DNA of 64,000 bases, from the NCBI GenBank assembly GCA_018417955.1, contig JACTVC010000018.1, positions 186,001-250,000 on the forward strand, read 5' to 3'. The translations under genes and the position numbers were made by a program. This document shows positions 46,810 through 58,222 of this stretch, piece by piece. This DNA is from Laccaria trichodermophora. Taxonomy: Eukaryota > Basidiomycota > Agaricomycetes > Agaricales > Hydnangiaceae. Positions within the stretch are counted from its first letter, which is position 1, and every line of letters begins with the position of its first letter. The notes below the pieces were generated by a model. The model ran no database searches. It had not been told where the DNA came from and was given only the letters and a program-made list of their open reading frames with translations.

Positions 46810-47660
46810 TCTGTCAATTTCAACTCCAAGCCATAGAGCGAAGCATCATTGGTCACCCCACGACATGCCGTTCACACAGAGTGGAATCGATGCACCATAC
46901 GAAAACACTGTGAAGAAAAGAAAAAACAACTCTGTATCTGTACGGCTGTTGATACTGTGAATGGCCGACCATTGACAATACGAGAGAAGCACGCACTGGA
47001 ATCGTGTCACATACAATGCAAGAAAGGCAAACGGAGAAAGGGCCACACCAAGGAACTTCCCAAGCAAATTGAAATGGCCATTGGTATGAAAGTGATGGTG
47101 ACCAGTAACATTGATATCACCAACGGTGCAAGAGGCGAGATCGTTGATATCATTCTTGATCCCGACGAGCCACCGATAGGTAGTCAACCTGTTGTCAATT
47201 TGTGTCACCCGCCATTGTACATATTGGTCAAACTGACACGTACCCGAGCATCAGGTCTAGAAGGTTTGGAGGAATGCGTAATTCCAGTCCAGACAGCCAC
47301 TGAATCAAACTAAAGCCCCATATAAAAACCAGCAAATTTGTTCAACGCACTGTCTGCCGGCGTCAATTCCCTATGACTCCCACATATGTGTTCACAGATT
47401 ATAGATCACAGGGACAGACAATACCTTATGTGATAATCGACATTGCGTCACCCCCTACAGGTACCCTGAGCCTCTTCAACCTGTATGTTGCGCTTTCTCA
47501 GAGCTCTGGTCATACATCAATATGCTTACTCCGTGATTTCGACGACTCACTTTTCAAAAAATCTCATGACACGGCTTTGATGATGGAGGACGACAGATTG
47601 GAAGTGTTAGATGCGATAACGACGGAGTGGTATAAGCAGGTTGTACTGGGACAATCATAG
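46810..47660 (+). pseudogene. PIF1-like helicase remnant (C-terminal part)
   Basis: FNSKP is followed by TAG, then SLVTPRHAVHTEWN, GMKVMVTSNIDITNGARGEI and, after a frameshift near 47300, VQRTVCRRQFPMTPTYVFTD, YRSQGQTIPYVIID and LFNLYVALSQSSG. These are the C-terminal helicase motifs of PIF1/Helitron-associated proteins. Walker A and B are absent. Confidence 0.8.
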
Positions 47661-48997
47661 TGGGCGAAGAATAACACGAAGCAGCAGCACTAAACGTCAG
47701 CCTAGATTTCGACGATTTGAACTCCAACCAGTGATCGCGCTCGTTGACCTCCGCTCATCGAAGTGACTTTTAACTGTAGGCACCATTGTAGACTGAACAT
47801 TAATTCTATATTATTACTTAGCTCTTAAGTTAGAGGGGTTTTCTTAGCGACGACCTACTGTTCGTTTTACTTACTACACTAATGTTCTAGCAGGTCCTAG
47901 AACCTTCTAAAGCGGGTTGTGACTGACCCAAGATTTCAGCAAGCCACGGCAATTTCCGGTGAGTCCAGCATGAATTATGTCAGAAAAATCCGTGATGCCT
48001 TATAATAGAAATGGATTACAAGGCTGGTGGGAGCTATTGTAGTCACGTTATAATGATCACGTTGCATGATAAGATCAATGTTTGTCTTGTAATCAAAGTG
48101 CACGCGCTGCGCTGAACACACGTAAACACTGTTGGATAGGCACAGGAGTGTTGGGAATGGATGGACATGCTACGGAGAGGTGGCACTTCGCATTTACAAG
48201 CTGGGACAGGCTCCTAAGGAGTGGGAAAGGTGACGCAAAGTGAGTACTTATGTCGCTTCGCTCATGTACTATACAACAACAAAGGAAAACCACGAAGGGC
48301 CAGCGAATAAGTACACTTCATGTACCCCATCTTATATTTCAACAGAACTTCATTTCATGCAACACTGAATTCTGTTGTTTTCGTTACACAAGTTTTTTTA
48401 TTAACAAAATGTATTAGATTTCATTCTGCTACATACAATAAATCAAAGCGACATGCATGAAGACAAACAAGGCAACAACAAAACATATGTGAAGACACAA
48501 CATTCGAATTTAATGTGTGAACACCACCAGAAAAGATGGAATTGCTATGGACAGCAGGTGTTTCATTTTTACGAACTGGGATGGAATGTAATGGTCATGT
48601 AAGGTGAGTAATCAAAATGAGAATATACCCTTGAACTCGAAAAATACAAGCATGTACTGACCTTCTTCAATCAGCTTTACAAGTGCTTGAACCCCTTGTG
48701 GCCACCATAAATGATAACAAGAAAGAGCATGTGCATATGATGTTGGGTGGGGAAACTATAGCTAAGTTTACAAGGGGGGAGAACAGTGCTCTGTATGAAC
48801 TCTCAGCCACAGCGCTCATTATGAAGAACTAGAGGTTGCATCTAAATATGCCCCCATAGCCGAGTGGAAACTATAGACAAGTCAATAAATAAGTCATAAC
48901 AAGGTAAGTAATCAATAGGCTCAGAGTTCGATCCCCACTGATAACAACTGTTCCGTAGTAGGAAGTAATAAGACAACTAGTAAGAAACACGCAGATT
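47661..48997. other. Intergenic, no gene seen
   Basis: AT-rich sequence. A tRNA-like phrase at 48855..48940 is discussed under rejected items. Confidence 0.4.
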
Positions 48998-49713
48998 GGG
49001 TGACTTTCCGTAACACAAATTCTCTAGATTTAAATAAATCGACGAGATCTAGGGTCCTCAGCCGAGATGCCGTGTCCACGAAGGGTTCAATGTTGATGGG
49101 CGCCCTGGTTGACGACCTTCTATAAACCTTAATCTGTTCATAGGGTCTGACCCCCTCGAACAGATTTCAAACGCTCGAATAAACCCTGCCAAGAGGAAAC
49201 CTTTCCTTCCTGGGGGCATTTTCTTCCCACCTCGGCTTAGTCATCTCTCCCTCATCGGGCCAATCCTCACCACTCTCCTATGACTGAGGACATTCTGCCC
49301 TCTCTGGTTATGAGTTTATACCTCTACAGAGTTCATTAGCACTACTAATGTATTGTGGCTACAAGTTTCCCTCTCTGAACATGATTTTCCCTCTCAAACA
49401 CTCTTTTCACCACCCAACTTTACAGCTCATTTTGACATTTTCTGGGCTTCATTCGTTGTGTGGCCTAGCTTTCTGGCTGAGTGGCTTTAGTATCAACTAG
49501 ATTCACCCACCCATGGGCCTGCTTGACCTCAAAGTCGCGCAGATGGGAGGGAAGTGAGTTGATTCACGGCTAGCAAACAAATCTAATTGAATCTAATCAA
49601 TTGGCATTACGGTTTATTCACTCCAACAAACTCTCGTGTGAAGTTCTCGTTTCAAGCTCCGATAAGGGTCAGATTTATTCGCTTTTATAGATTTGAGTTA
49701 CGGAAAGTCACCC
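48998..49713 (-). mobile_element. TIR transposon copy R, intact (716 bp)
   Basis: Ends GGGTGACTTTCCGTAAC and its mirror, flanked by the 3-bp duplication ATT (48995..48997 and 49714..49716). It is the reverse complement of copy L without the two insertions. No ORF of note. Confidence 0.92.
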
Positions 49714-50453
49714 ATTACAATTGAGCTAGGAGCTCACTACAAATTTTCGACTCATTTACAATTGTCTGGTACCTTATAATTTGTCCCTATATATTATAGT
49801 ACATTTCTCCTTGATTATAATTGGATTACAATTCGTTCCTGTGATTACCTGCCTTACCTGCCTTATAAGGCTTCCTGGGTTTTTCCGACATATGGGGGGT
49901 GCAAGAACCCTTGTCAAGCAAGGGAATTCACCGTATTCACCGACCCGTCCCAGCAGGTCCCAGCTTTGTCTATCGTCTTATCAACAACTCATTCTTGGTG
50001 GATATTATGAGTTCCCGTTTTCTTTTCCTTGCCAAGCTGCAGAGGCCAGCCTGCATGCTTGAAGGCGAGGCGGAAGTTTTTCTACGTTATATATTTTACA
50101 GACTACATATGCAGGTTCTTTGGAGATCGATATCATAACCATGGACTTTCTTTCTCTGTCGAAAGCCAGATTGCTTGCAGTGACATGTATACGTACCTAT
50201 TTAGGTTGACGCCATTATGCTGTGGCCAATTGAGTCGTACTTACAATAGTTGACCTCATGTATGGCATTCAAGTAAGTGAGCCTCTGAGGTCCATATTAG
50301 GAGATTGATTAGAATCACTGTCCGGTACTGATGTTCACACTATGGTGACCGTATTAGCGGCCTTAAAACTCGTTGCCTCCAAACGTCTGTCAGGACTTTG
50401 ACGATAATAAATAGCAGCGTGAAACGAGCCTGTTCGTGTTGTCGAGGACGTCT
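49714..50453. other. Intergenic, no gene seen
   Basis: Short plus-strand ORFs only. Confidence 0.4.
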
Positions 50454-52296
50454 TCATGTGGGTGTGATGGAGGAGGGCGTCGATGGCCTCTTCCTATGGC
50501 CCAGGCTGTCGATTATGTTCTGTATAATAACACCATTACGCGTGCTGCCGGTGCTGCTGCCCACAGACGACGACGAGTAGAAAGTTATAACGGTCGATTG
50601 TCCCTTTCCAGCAGGCTTCATCTGCTTGTCCACTGCATCGATAATGCTCTGCGCGATCCCTCCCTTCTTCGTGCTGCTCGTTGTCGAGGCCGACGGAGAT
50701 CCCTTCTTGTCATCTTCAACTGATTTATGGGCACCATCAGCGGTACCATGCGCCATATTGGACTCCTTAGTTGTGGCGGGTTTCTTCTGCTTATCGGCTG
50801 CATCCTCCGCACCTTTGACAGCCCCTCCTTCGCTCGACTCTTTAGTCGTGGCGGGTTTCTTCTGCTTATCCGCTGCATCCTCCACACCTTTGACAGCCTC
50901 TCCCTCGCTCGATTCCTTAGTTGTGGCAGGTTTCTTCTGCTTGTCCGCTGCATCCGTCGCACCTTTGGCATCGCCTTTCTTCTTCGTAGCATCAGTTGCT
51001 GGAGAGGGTGGTTCCTTTTCGTCATCAGCGGCTTTATGCGCGCCATCATGGGATGCATCGGATTGTTTCGTCGTAGCGGGTTTCGTCTGTTTGTCGGCGG
51101 GGTCTGAGACGTCGCCATCAGGCCCAGAGGTTGTGGGTTCCTTTTTCTTGTCTTCGGCTGGTGATTTGGAAGTGTCGGGTGAAGGTTTCTTGTCATCGTC
51201 CGTTGACGGCTTCTTTGACTTTGAATCACTTGTATCTTTAACCTTGCTATCCACACCAGAACTTGTCTTCGCGTCGGAGGCAGGAGATTTCTTCTTATCA
51301 TCCTTATCGGAAACTCCTGATCCTTTCACCGCTTCATCCCCAGATGTCGAAGGTTTCTTCTTCTCATCCGAGGTAGGCTTCTTGTCAGAAACTGGGGAGC
51401 CCTTTGGTGCGTCGTCACCAACAGTAGTGGTCGGTTTCTTCTTCTCATCACCAGTAGGACTGGATGCGGGGGTTTTCTTCTTCTCATCCACGCCCGACCC
51501 CTTTGGAGCCCCATCTCCCGCGCCATCGCCCGTTGAGGATGGCTTCTTCTCTCCCGCTTTGTCACTAACCTCAGAAGCCTTTTTAGCCCCGTCAGCAGCC
51601 TTGGGACCTGCAGTGGACGGCTTCTTGTCGCTAGATTTATCTGAGGCTTTCTTCTTGTCATCGCCCGCGCCAGATCCAGACGTAGGCGGCTGATTCTGTT
51701 TGTCGATAGTCTTCTTGTCGCCTGATTTATCTTCTTGAGCTTTCTTTTCATCACCACCTGCACCAGCCCCGGGCGTTGGAGGCTGACTTTGTTTGTCGAT
51801 AGCTTCCTTAACACCGTGAACGATGCCGTCTGTGATGCCGGAGCTCTTTTTGCCATCCGTTGGTGGCTGGTTCTGTTTGTCGATAGCTTCTTTGACACCG
51901 TGAACGACGCTGCCCACAATACCGGAGCTTTTCTTGGAGCCGTCCGATGGGGTGGAGGCGGGTGGTTGATTTTGCTTGTCCACAGCATCGGCGACACCCT
52001 TGATGACTCCACCAGGAGTGGGGGATGGAGTGGAAGGTGATTTATTCTGTTTCTCAATGGCATCGACAACGCCTTGCACGATACTACGGGGAGTTAATTG
52101 ATGGAAATCAAGAATTCTGGCGTCTAAAAAATTCGAAGCATCAGAATGCTGGAGAAAATGTGAGTGGAGAGTGGATTGACGAAATTATGACTTTTACCAA
52201 TGGAAGGGAGACAACACGGACGAGGCAAAATGCGAGAATAGCGATGTGTATGGCCATTATTTTGGGCGGCATAGTAGTTTTACTGGTACACTTCAT
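50454..52296 (-). CDS. Probable secreted Lys/Gln/Pro-rich repeat protein
   Basis: The main exon 50454..52083 encodes about 543 residues. A likely first exon (52198..52257 or from 52296) carries a signal peptide, MAIHIAILAFCLVRVVSLP, ending in SLP like the Lys-rich gene at 12378. The intron joining them is not settled; a join inside 52083..52200 is needed. The N-terminal third has repeats of the form V-x-x-A-I-D-K-Q-N-Q-P-P (five copies), the middle is a Ser/Thr/Lys/Asp-rich disordered region (DEKKKPTTT-like runs), and the C-terminal third has three copies of a DAADKQKKPATTKES block. No enzymatic motif. A wall- or matrix-associated role is inference. The 355-codon ORF on the other strand is its shadow. 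Confidence 0.65.
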
Positions 52297-52938
52297 AAAT
52301 CATCCTTTGTCGAAAAGATGAGCGAATACGGTGGGTCTGGAGAGGGCACACACTTACAGTCATCAAAGGCCGTATCCAAGAGCAGTGATGGGCCAACACA
52401 TCTCAGTGAGAAGTGCTAGCACGTCGTTCACACAAGCTCGACCTGAACTCGACATATTGAGTGGCATGCGTTGTATGTCCGTCAGCGCCAAGCTTTTTCT
52501 ATGGCGTCACGGAATATTGTAGTCGTCGCCAAGCCCGCATCGGATCCTGCAACAATCGGTACAGTCTTGAGTCTTGACGAGTTTCGGCAGATTTCGACTG
52601 ACCAAGGACTGACTGGTATGGGAGGCTCCGCAAAATGAACCAAAGCTGAGTCCCAGGATCCAGAAGGATGAAAGAATGAGTCTGAATTGTTATTGATCTG
52701 AAGACCACATTTCGGTGAGTCCTAGTTGGTTCTCGCTTCAAACCAAAGTTCAATACATGTTTCTAGATATTCCAAGTTTTCGCATTCCCTTTTGCATATC
52801 TGAAAATTCATCAGAGGCAAGATAGTGTCAAGTTGCAGAGAATCGAGAGTTCAACGTCGAGTTCCAGAAACAAGTCGTAAACGACGAAACAAACATAGCA
52901 CAATAGCAGCAATACGCATCCTTTCCACGGCCACTACG
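52297..52938. other. Intergenic, upstream of CDC73
   Basis: No gene seen; contains the promoters of two divergent genes. Confidence 0.5.
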
Positions 52939-54500
52939 ATGAGCTCAACATCAGACGCGCTCCTCATTCTCCGGCAGGCTGTAAAATCTAAAGAGCCAAT
53001 TTCATTTTCGAACAAGGATGGCCCCTGTACGTCCCTTCTCAATGCAACACACCTCGTCATATCAGGAACATCCCTGCCAAAGTCCAGTCCAACTCGCTAT
53101 AGGAAACCGGGCGCGGCTCCCTCAGATTTCTACTCTATCGAAGCTATCTATCTAGCTTGGCTACTCAGAGATGCGCCTGGAGCCGAGTACATGAAGCAGG
53201 CGCGAGAACATGGGCTGGCTGTTGGTTTCGTCAGTGTGACAGAGAGGAAATCTGTTGTGGATTGGCTGGAAGACAAAATCTCCGGTCATGAACGTATTGC
53301 ACCATTATCATCGGGTGTGTCTTCATCTTTACTTTCTTGTGCTTCGTCTGACGGGATTTATAGCGGAGCCCTCTGGCACTCCTCCTGGCACACCTCCATG
53401 GCCGACGGGCCAAGGTTTGCCGACTACACCTCGAAATAGGACACATGCTGCCGAATCGCCTCCAAAACGTCGATATGTCGCGGATTCGCATGACATTGAA
53501 GTTGTGAAGAAGATCAGGCAGAATGAGGTGGAGCTGAAGGACCGAAATACAGTCCTTCGTGGAATCAAGCCAAATGTAAGTCGGTCGCTTTTCAACTGGA
53601 TTTTGCTAAACTTGGATGGTAGAACTTCTCCGCTGTCCGAACGGCATATTCTGAGAAGCTGAAGAAACTAAAAGAGGCGAACAGGTCTGGTGGTGCAAGT
53701 TCGCATACCACCGCTCCTACTACAATGGGTATGTTGGCATATCATCTAGTTTTTCGGTCTCTTTATGTCTCCTCTAGATGCAAAGCTGCTTGCTCGCAAA
53801 GCTCGTAAGTACGCCTCTCAAATGGTTTGACCTCCTTCTGATCCCTCAACGCAGGGCACAATTACCCCATCATCATGATATCATCCTCTCCCACCGCCCT
53901 CATTACTATGCATAACGTCAAAAAGTTTCTCCAAGAATCCACTTTTGAGCCCTCTCAAGAAGCTCGTGCGCATGCCGCTGCTGAAGGCAACACCCGCCCT
54001 GAAGACATGATCCCTATCTACCGGAAACGTACAACCATTGACTCCAGCGGGAAAGAAACAGAAACGCAAGCAAGATACTTTATCGTCGACAGTGTGGAAG
54101 CGCTGCAGAAATTTGGCGCGGACGCCTGGGATCGGGTTGTATGTGTGATGACGACGGGTCAGGCGTGGCAGTTCAGGCCTTACAAATGGAACGAGCCTAG
54201 GCAACTCTTTCATCATGGTACTTTCTGCTTTAACTTTTCGCATCAGACAGAAAGTTTAATGTGGGTGATAGTGAAAGGCATATACGTGACGTGGTCAAAT
54301 GATCCCCCAAATCCGAAAACCAAAGATTGGAATGTTACGGAACTGAAGGTTTTTCATCTCCTCCCGTTTTATTCCGACATTCGTCTGATGTCGATCAGAT
54401 TGACCCTCACCGAAGACATGTTGACAAGTCGGTTGTGGCGCATTTCTGGAAAACATTGGATACGTGGATACAGGCCAACAAGCCCTCGTTAATGGCTTAG
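52939..54500 (+). CDS. CDC73: Cdc73/parafibromin, Paf1 complex subunit
   Basis: Seven exons join without conflict: 52939..53314, 53364..53575, 53623..53728, 53778..53804 (27 nt), 53855..54217, 54272..54348 and 54399..54500, giving 420 aa. N-terminal Cdc73 domain: DALLILRQAVKSKEPISF, SSPTRYRKPG, FYSIEAIYLAWLLRDAPGAE, HGLAVGFVSVTERKSVVDWL. The C-terminal Ras-like Cdc73 domain starts near YPIIMISSSPTALITMHNVK and ends PHRRHVDKSVVAHFWKTLDT, then WIQANKPSLMA. The Paf1 complex rides RNA polymerase II, supporting elongation, histone H2B ubiquitination and H3K4/K36 methylation. The start is the ATG right before SSTSDALL; the upstream open frame has no ATG. Length and order are normal for fungi. Confidence 0.95.
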
Positions 54501-55454
54501 CAACTTTTTCTTGTGATTTTGCTGGTCACGTTTGCCAATCTTCACCGTGTTTCCCTGTGCATTGTCTTCTGTACGTATAAGATTTGCCCTCTGTATCAAT
54601 TGTTTGCTTCTGCTACTTGCCTCGCTTTCCGAGAATCGACATGGTTGAGCTGTCATGTCCTCAAGCTTGAACAATCTCACTTTCACAACTTCGCTCAAGT
54701 GTCCATTATCAATCAAAGAGATCCACAGGCATACGCGATCCAAACTCAACCTAAAGGGTATACACGGTATCGTATCTTACACTCCTCTTGACGTGTTCTC
54801 ATCCTCCCCCCTTCTTAGGCTTGTGAGGACTTCGCTTTGAACTCCTCTGTGACTTGTCCCCAAAACGTACTATCATGCGCCAGATGTCCGATAGGCTACG
54901 CTATAACCCGGTCATTAGCTTCCACCTTGAGGCAATAAGATATGGCGTGCTCACCAGAAAGATCAGAAAGATGACACAATACCCTTCTCTCTCACTCGCA
55001 AAGACCGTCTGGGTCTCGAACTTCTCGTCGTCTGAGAGTTCTTCCTAATGTTGCGGTATGAGGGTGAAGTACTTTTGATGGTTCAGACAATGGGATAACT
55101 TACCACATACTGATATTCGAAACTAGATTGCGATCGCAGGTCCATGGTTTTCTGTTTTGCAGATGAGCACAAGTGTTGAGGATACAGCTAAAATCTCAGA
55201 CGCACCATGAAATCTCGGGGAGGTACGGCTATGCAGGTCGTGGTTGGAGCAACAGTAGACATCAACGTCTCATGAGTGCTAGTGTCAGAGCTAGGGGGGC
55301 TCAACGCGAGGGTGAAGGAAGGGAGCGGCCGTTTGGGAATCGCCATTTCTACGAAGCATGCAGCGCCGAAGGCGCGAGGGGCACGATAAATACAGACGTC
55401 TAGGTGAGCAGAGTTTTGCGTTTGTGGTGAGACTGAATGAGCATTAAAAGGACT
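54501..55454. other. No gene resolved
   Basis: A minus-strand stretch near 54960..55050 (EELSDDEKFETQTVFASERE) precedes a GTGAGC donor and may be an exon, but no gene model could be built. Confidence 0.3.
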
Positions 55455-55901
55455 TCAGGACGTCGTCAAGCCGCGTATAAAAGGGCCCTTAGGGTTCCTG
55501 GTAATGGCAGTGGGAAGAGGGAAGACTTCGAATCCGAATCGGAACAACTGCAAGTCAGGCCAGGGAAATTGCTTCCGCTTTGGTGAAGTTTCTTGCTTTG
55601 GCTGACTATAGCTGATGTCTACACGTCTCTCCTTCAGGGCCTCAGGCATGTGCTTAAAGGCGCCTTGATTGACTGAAATTTCATTTAACCACCTCACGAT
55701 AGCCTCGTGCCCATTTTGACTTCTATTCACCCTGATGCAAAATATGAAATTCCTTGTCTTCCGCGGAGTAAATCCAGGACGAGAGTTCAAATTTGTCCAG
55801 CCAAGTGACCCTCGGCCCTCCCGCACACAAAGATTTAGGCGTCCCCTGCAAATTCCTTGACTATACCTCTTCAAAATCACTCTGGTCACATTTGACGTCA
55901 T
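55455..55901 (-). CDS. Hypothetical protein, 148 codons
   Basis: A true ATG at 55901 (MTSNVTRVILKRYSQGI) opens a frame with protein-like composition (NFIFCIRVNRSQNGHEAIVR, then WLNEISVNQGAFKH). No recognised domain, signal peptide or membrane span. Could be an exon of a larger gene with the coding-like sequence near 55 kb. Confidence 0.35.
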   Translation of the reverse strand: MTSNVTRVILKRYSQGICRGRLNLCVREGRGSLGWTNLNSRPGFTPRKTRNFIFCIRVNRSQNGHEAIVRWLNEISVNQGAFKHMPEALKERRVDISYSQPKQETSPKRKQFPWPDLQLFRFGFEVFPLPTAITRNPKGPFIRGLTTS

Positions 55902-58222
55902 CCGGTGATCATTTTGAAAAGCTATCTATACGTATTTCCGATCCCCTGTGCCATGTGTGTGGATAGGCAAGGCACCGACATTCAAGTTGCAGCCAATGGC
56001 CCAAATGGATCCTAACATTCCCCGGAACACAGATGATTAAGCTGTTGCGACCGCTAACTTAGTCACGAATGACATGTCACTGTAGGCACCTGCCACCAAC
56101 TTGCATGCTTTTGTCCAAATCTGAAGTTCAACGTCTAGAAGAACAATTTCAACAGTTCCGTCCTCCACCGACTTCAAATCCTTTGAATCAGAAAGCTTAC
56201 TCTTATGAAGGCTTGTGATACCCTGGGCGCCGGCCCGCGATCATCTCAAGGGTTGGGAAAGACTCACCCATACACGGAAGATGGATACATATGGCATCAA
56301 ACTACAAGTTGAGAGATATCAGATATTCTGCCGCCGCCCGGCGTTCTAACTATACTCCTGGTGCCAGTTGCGATACGCGCCAACGGAACCTGAGTCAGCG
56401 CGCAGTCGATGCGCCCAGATGCGCCCGCGCCTCTTTAGGTATGAGATACTTACCAGGCCGAGCCATCAAATTAGTTAATAATTAAAACCAGCTGTAGGGA
56501 ACTGTCGGATGGCTGACAATGGGTTTGCGTCATCGAGTCAGTCCTCTAACTTTTCACTGAAGACTCCGATTTCCAGAATGCTTGAGCTTCCTTCAATTGC
56601 CAAGACATACAAGCTGTTTCTACCAAAATCCCTGAAAATCCCTCTTTTTACAAAAAGACCCGCTGGAACCCCTTGGTCCAGGTTGGTCCTGACTCCCGCG
56701 GTGTTCTGAATCTTTGAGGCCTTGCGTTGAAAACTTGGCACGGTCATTGGGGCTGATGCCATCAGCTTATTGTTGACGAAGGGCCTTGCGAACAAACAAG
56801 TCACCTCAATATATCCTTTTGGAAGTGCGGTTGCCTTTACCGGTTCTTAAGCGCGACTACCTTCTGTGTTTTTCGCGGTTTTCATCTCGTTGCAGGCCAA
56901 ATCATTGAGGATATTCCATATCTTACCTGTGGAGTCATCCGAAATAACATGGTCGCTTCTATTGGTCGCGCCTTTGTGCAATGATGGAAAATGGAACTGC
57001 CCTTTCCCAAAAGAAATCACGATTGGGAGAATTCAAGAAGTGATGTATTAATTCTGTTCACCGCTTGAGTCGGTGCAGTACATATTTTCAGGAACCACCC
57101 CCATCAACTTCGAACCATCCAATACGGAGCACGGCTTATCATCCCATTTAGTATTCGCTGGTACCCAAAGAAATCTGGCTCGAGTGATATTGTATCCGGT
57201 CGAATCGGAGGAATCTATGCACCTGGGAGGCATCTCGAAACTCTACGGCGACCTACAAAATTTCGAATAACCCGGAAAACAGAAAAACGAGTTCAGAAGT
57301 AGGGTTACCAGCAGCAGCAGCACCCCACGCGTGGCCTGAAATCCTCGGCAATCCGAAATTAACGGGGAAGGAAGTGGGCCATTTGGAAGGCTGTGAATTG
57401 CTCCGAGGGATTGCTGGACCGCTTTGAAGAGGCACTGGACTGCCCCTCGTTGCAGGAATATTAGAACACGAGCGCCGAGGAAAGCACTTGGGCTGGTGGA
57501 ACGCTCCGAGGGACAATAGAACACGCCTTGCGCGAGGCATTAGCGAGTACAACTCTTCGAGAATCGAGAAGCTCCCCCTCGTTTTTAGGAATCCATCTCG
57601 GGAAAGGAACATGCATGAAATGATTTGGGACGACTCGACAAATTGGCTGGTGGCTGCGATTTTACGTTCGCCAGTTTCAATGATGAAATATTACCGGCTT
57701 GGGGAAATTTGACAGTTGTGGATATTCAAGTTTATTTTTTTATTTTTTTTAGTGGGAGGTGAAGTTCGAGTTTGCGGTCGATGTTCAAAAAAAAAAAAAA
57801 AATTGAGACCACTGGTAGGCACCCAAGCCATAATAAATTAATAGAATCCAAGTTGTCCGAGTCCGAATCACTCGCAAGAAGACTGCCAGTACCGTCTGTG
57901 CCTTCTAGCCCGTTGGAATCGAGGATGTGCCTGCTTTAATATCCTACTAGAACCGCGATGATTGATCCATTTATTTCGCGCCGCGACGTTTCAATGAGCT
58001 TTGACGAAATTAGTTAGACGGGGATTTTTTGAAGCTGTAGCGCGACAATCACTCCAAAAGTTCTCTTCGGTATGATAGTTCGGGCTTTGACAAATTAGAC
58101 GAGGTTTGAAGTTGTAGGGCGACAATCACTCATAATTGCAGTTCAAAGTCACGGTATGCACACATGCGTAGGAATTAAAGTCGAATACCCTCAACCAAGC
58201 CTCCCAACCCTATACTCATCAC
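55902..58222. other. Intergenic with coding-like traces
   Basis: Minus-strand frames at 57048..57233 (STGYNITRARFLWVPANTKW onward) and 56538..56804 look protein-like but are short and unconnected; possibly a decayed gene. A 16-A run lies at 57787..57802 next to a T-rich stretch. Confidence 0.35.

Noticed and set aside
48890..48912. Fragment of 18S rRNA 3' end (GTCATAACAAGGTAAG)
   Set aside because: The match is about 13 bases with no flanking rRNA similarity.
48855..48940. tRNA or tRNA-derived SINE (A-box-like TAGCCGAGTGG and B-box-like AGTTCGATCCCC)
   Set aside because: The T stem and acceptor stem do not pair, and no repeat copy or tail is seen nearby.
37029..49713. The whole 12.7-kb segment as one composite transposon with inverted copies at its ends
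   Set aside because: Each end copy has its own target duplication (AGT for L, ATT for R), so they inserted independently. Nothing shows the segment moved as a unit.
50626..51693. 355-codon plus-strand ORF
   Set aside because: Antisense shadow of the Lys/Ser-rich protein at 50454..52083.
57727..57802. Poly(A)/T-rich stretch as a retroelement tail
   Set aside because: No element body, target duplication or reverse transcriptase sequence adjoins it.
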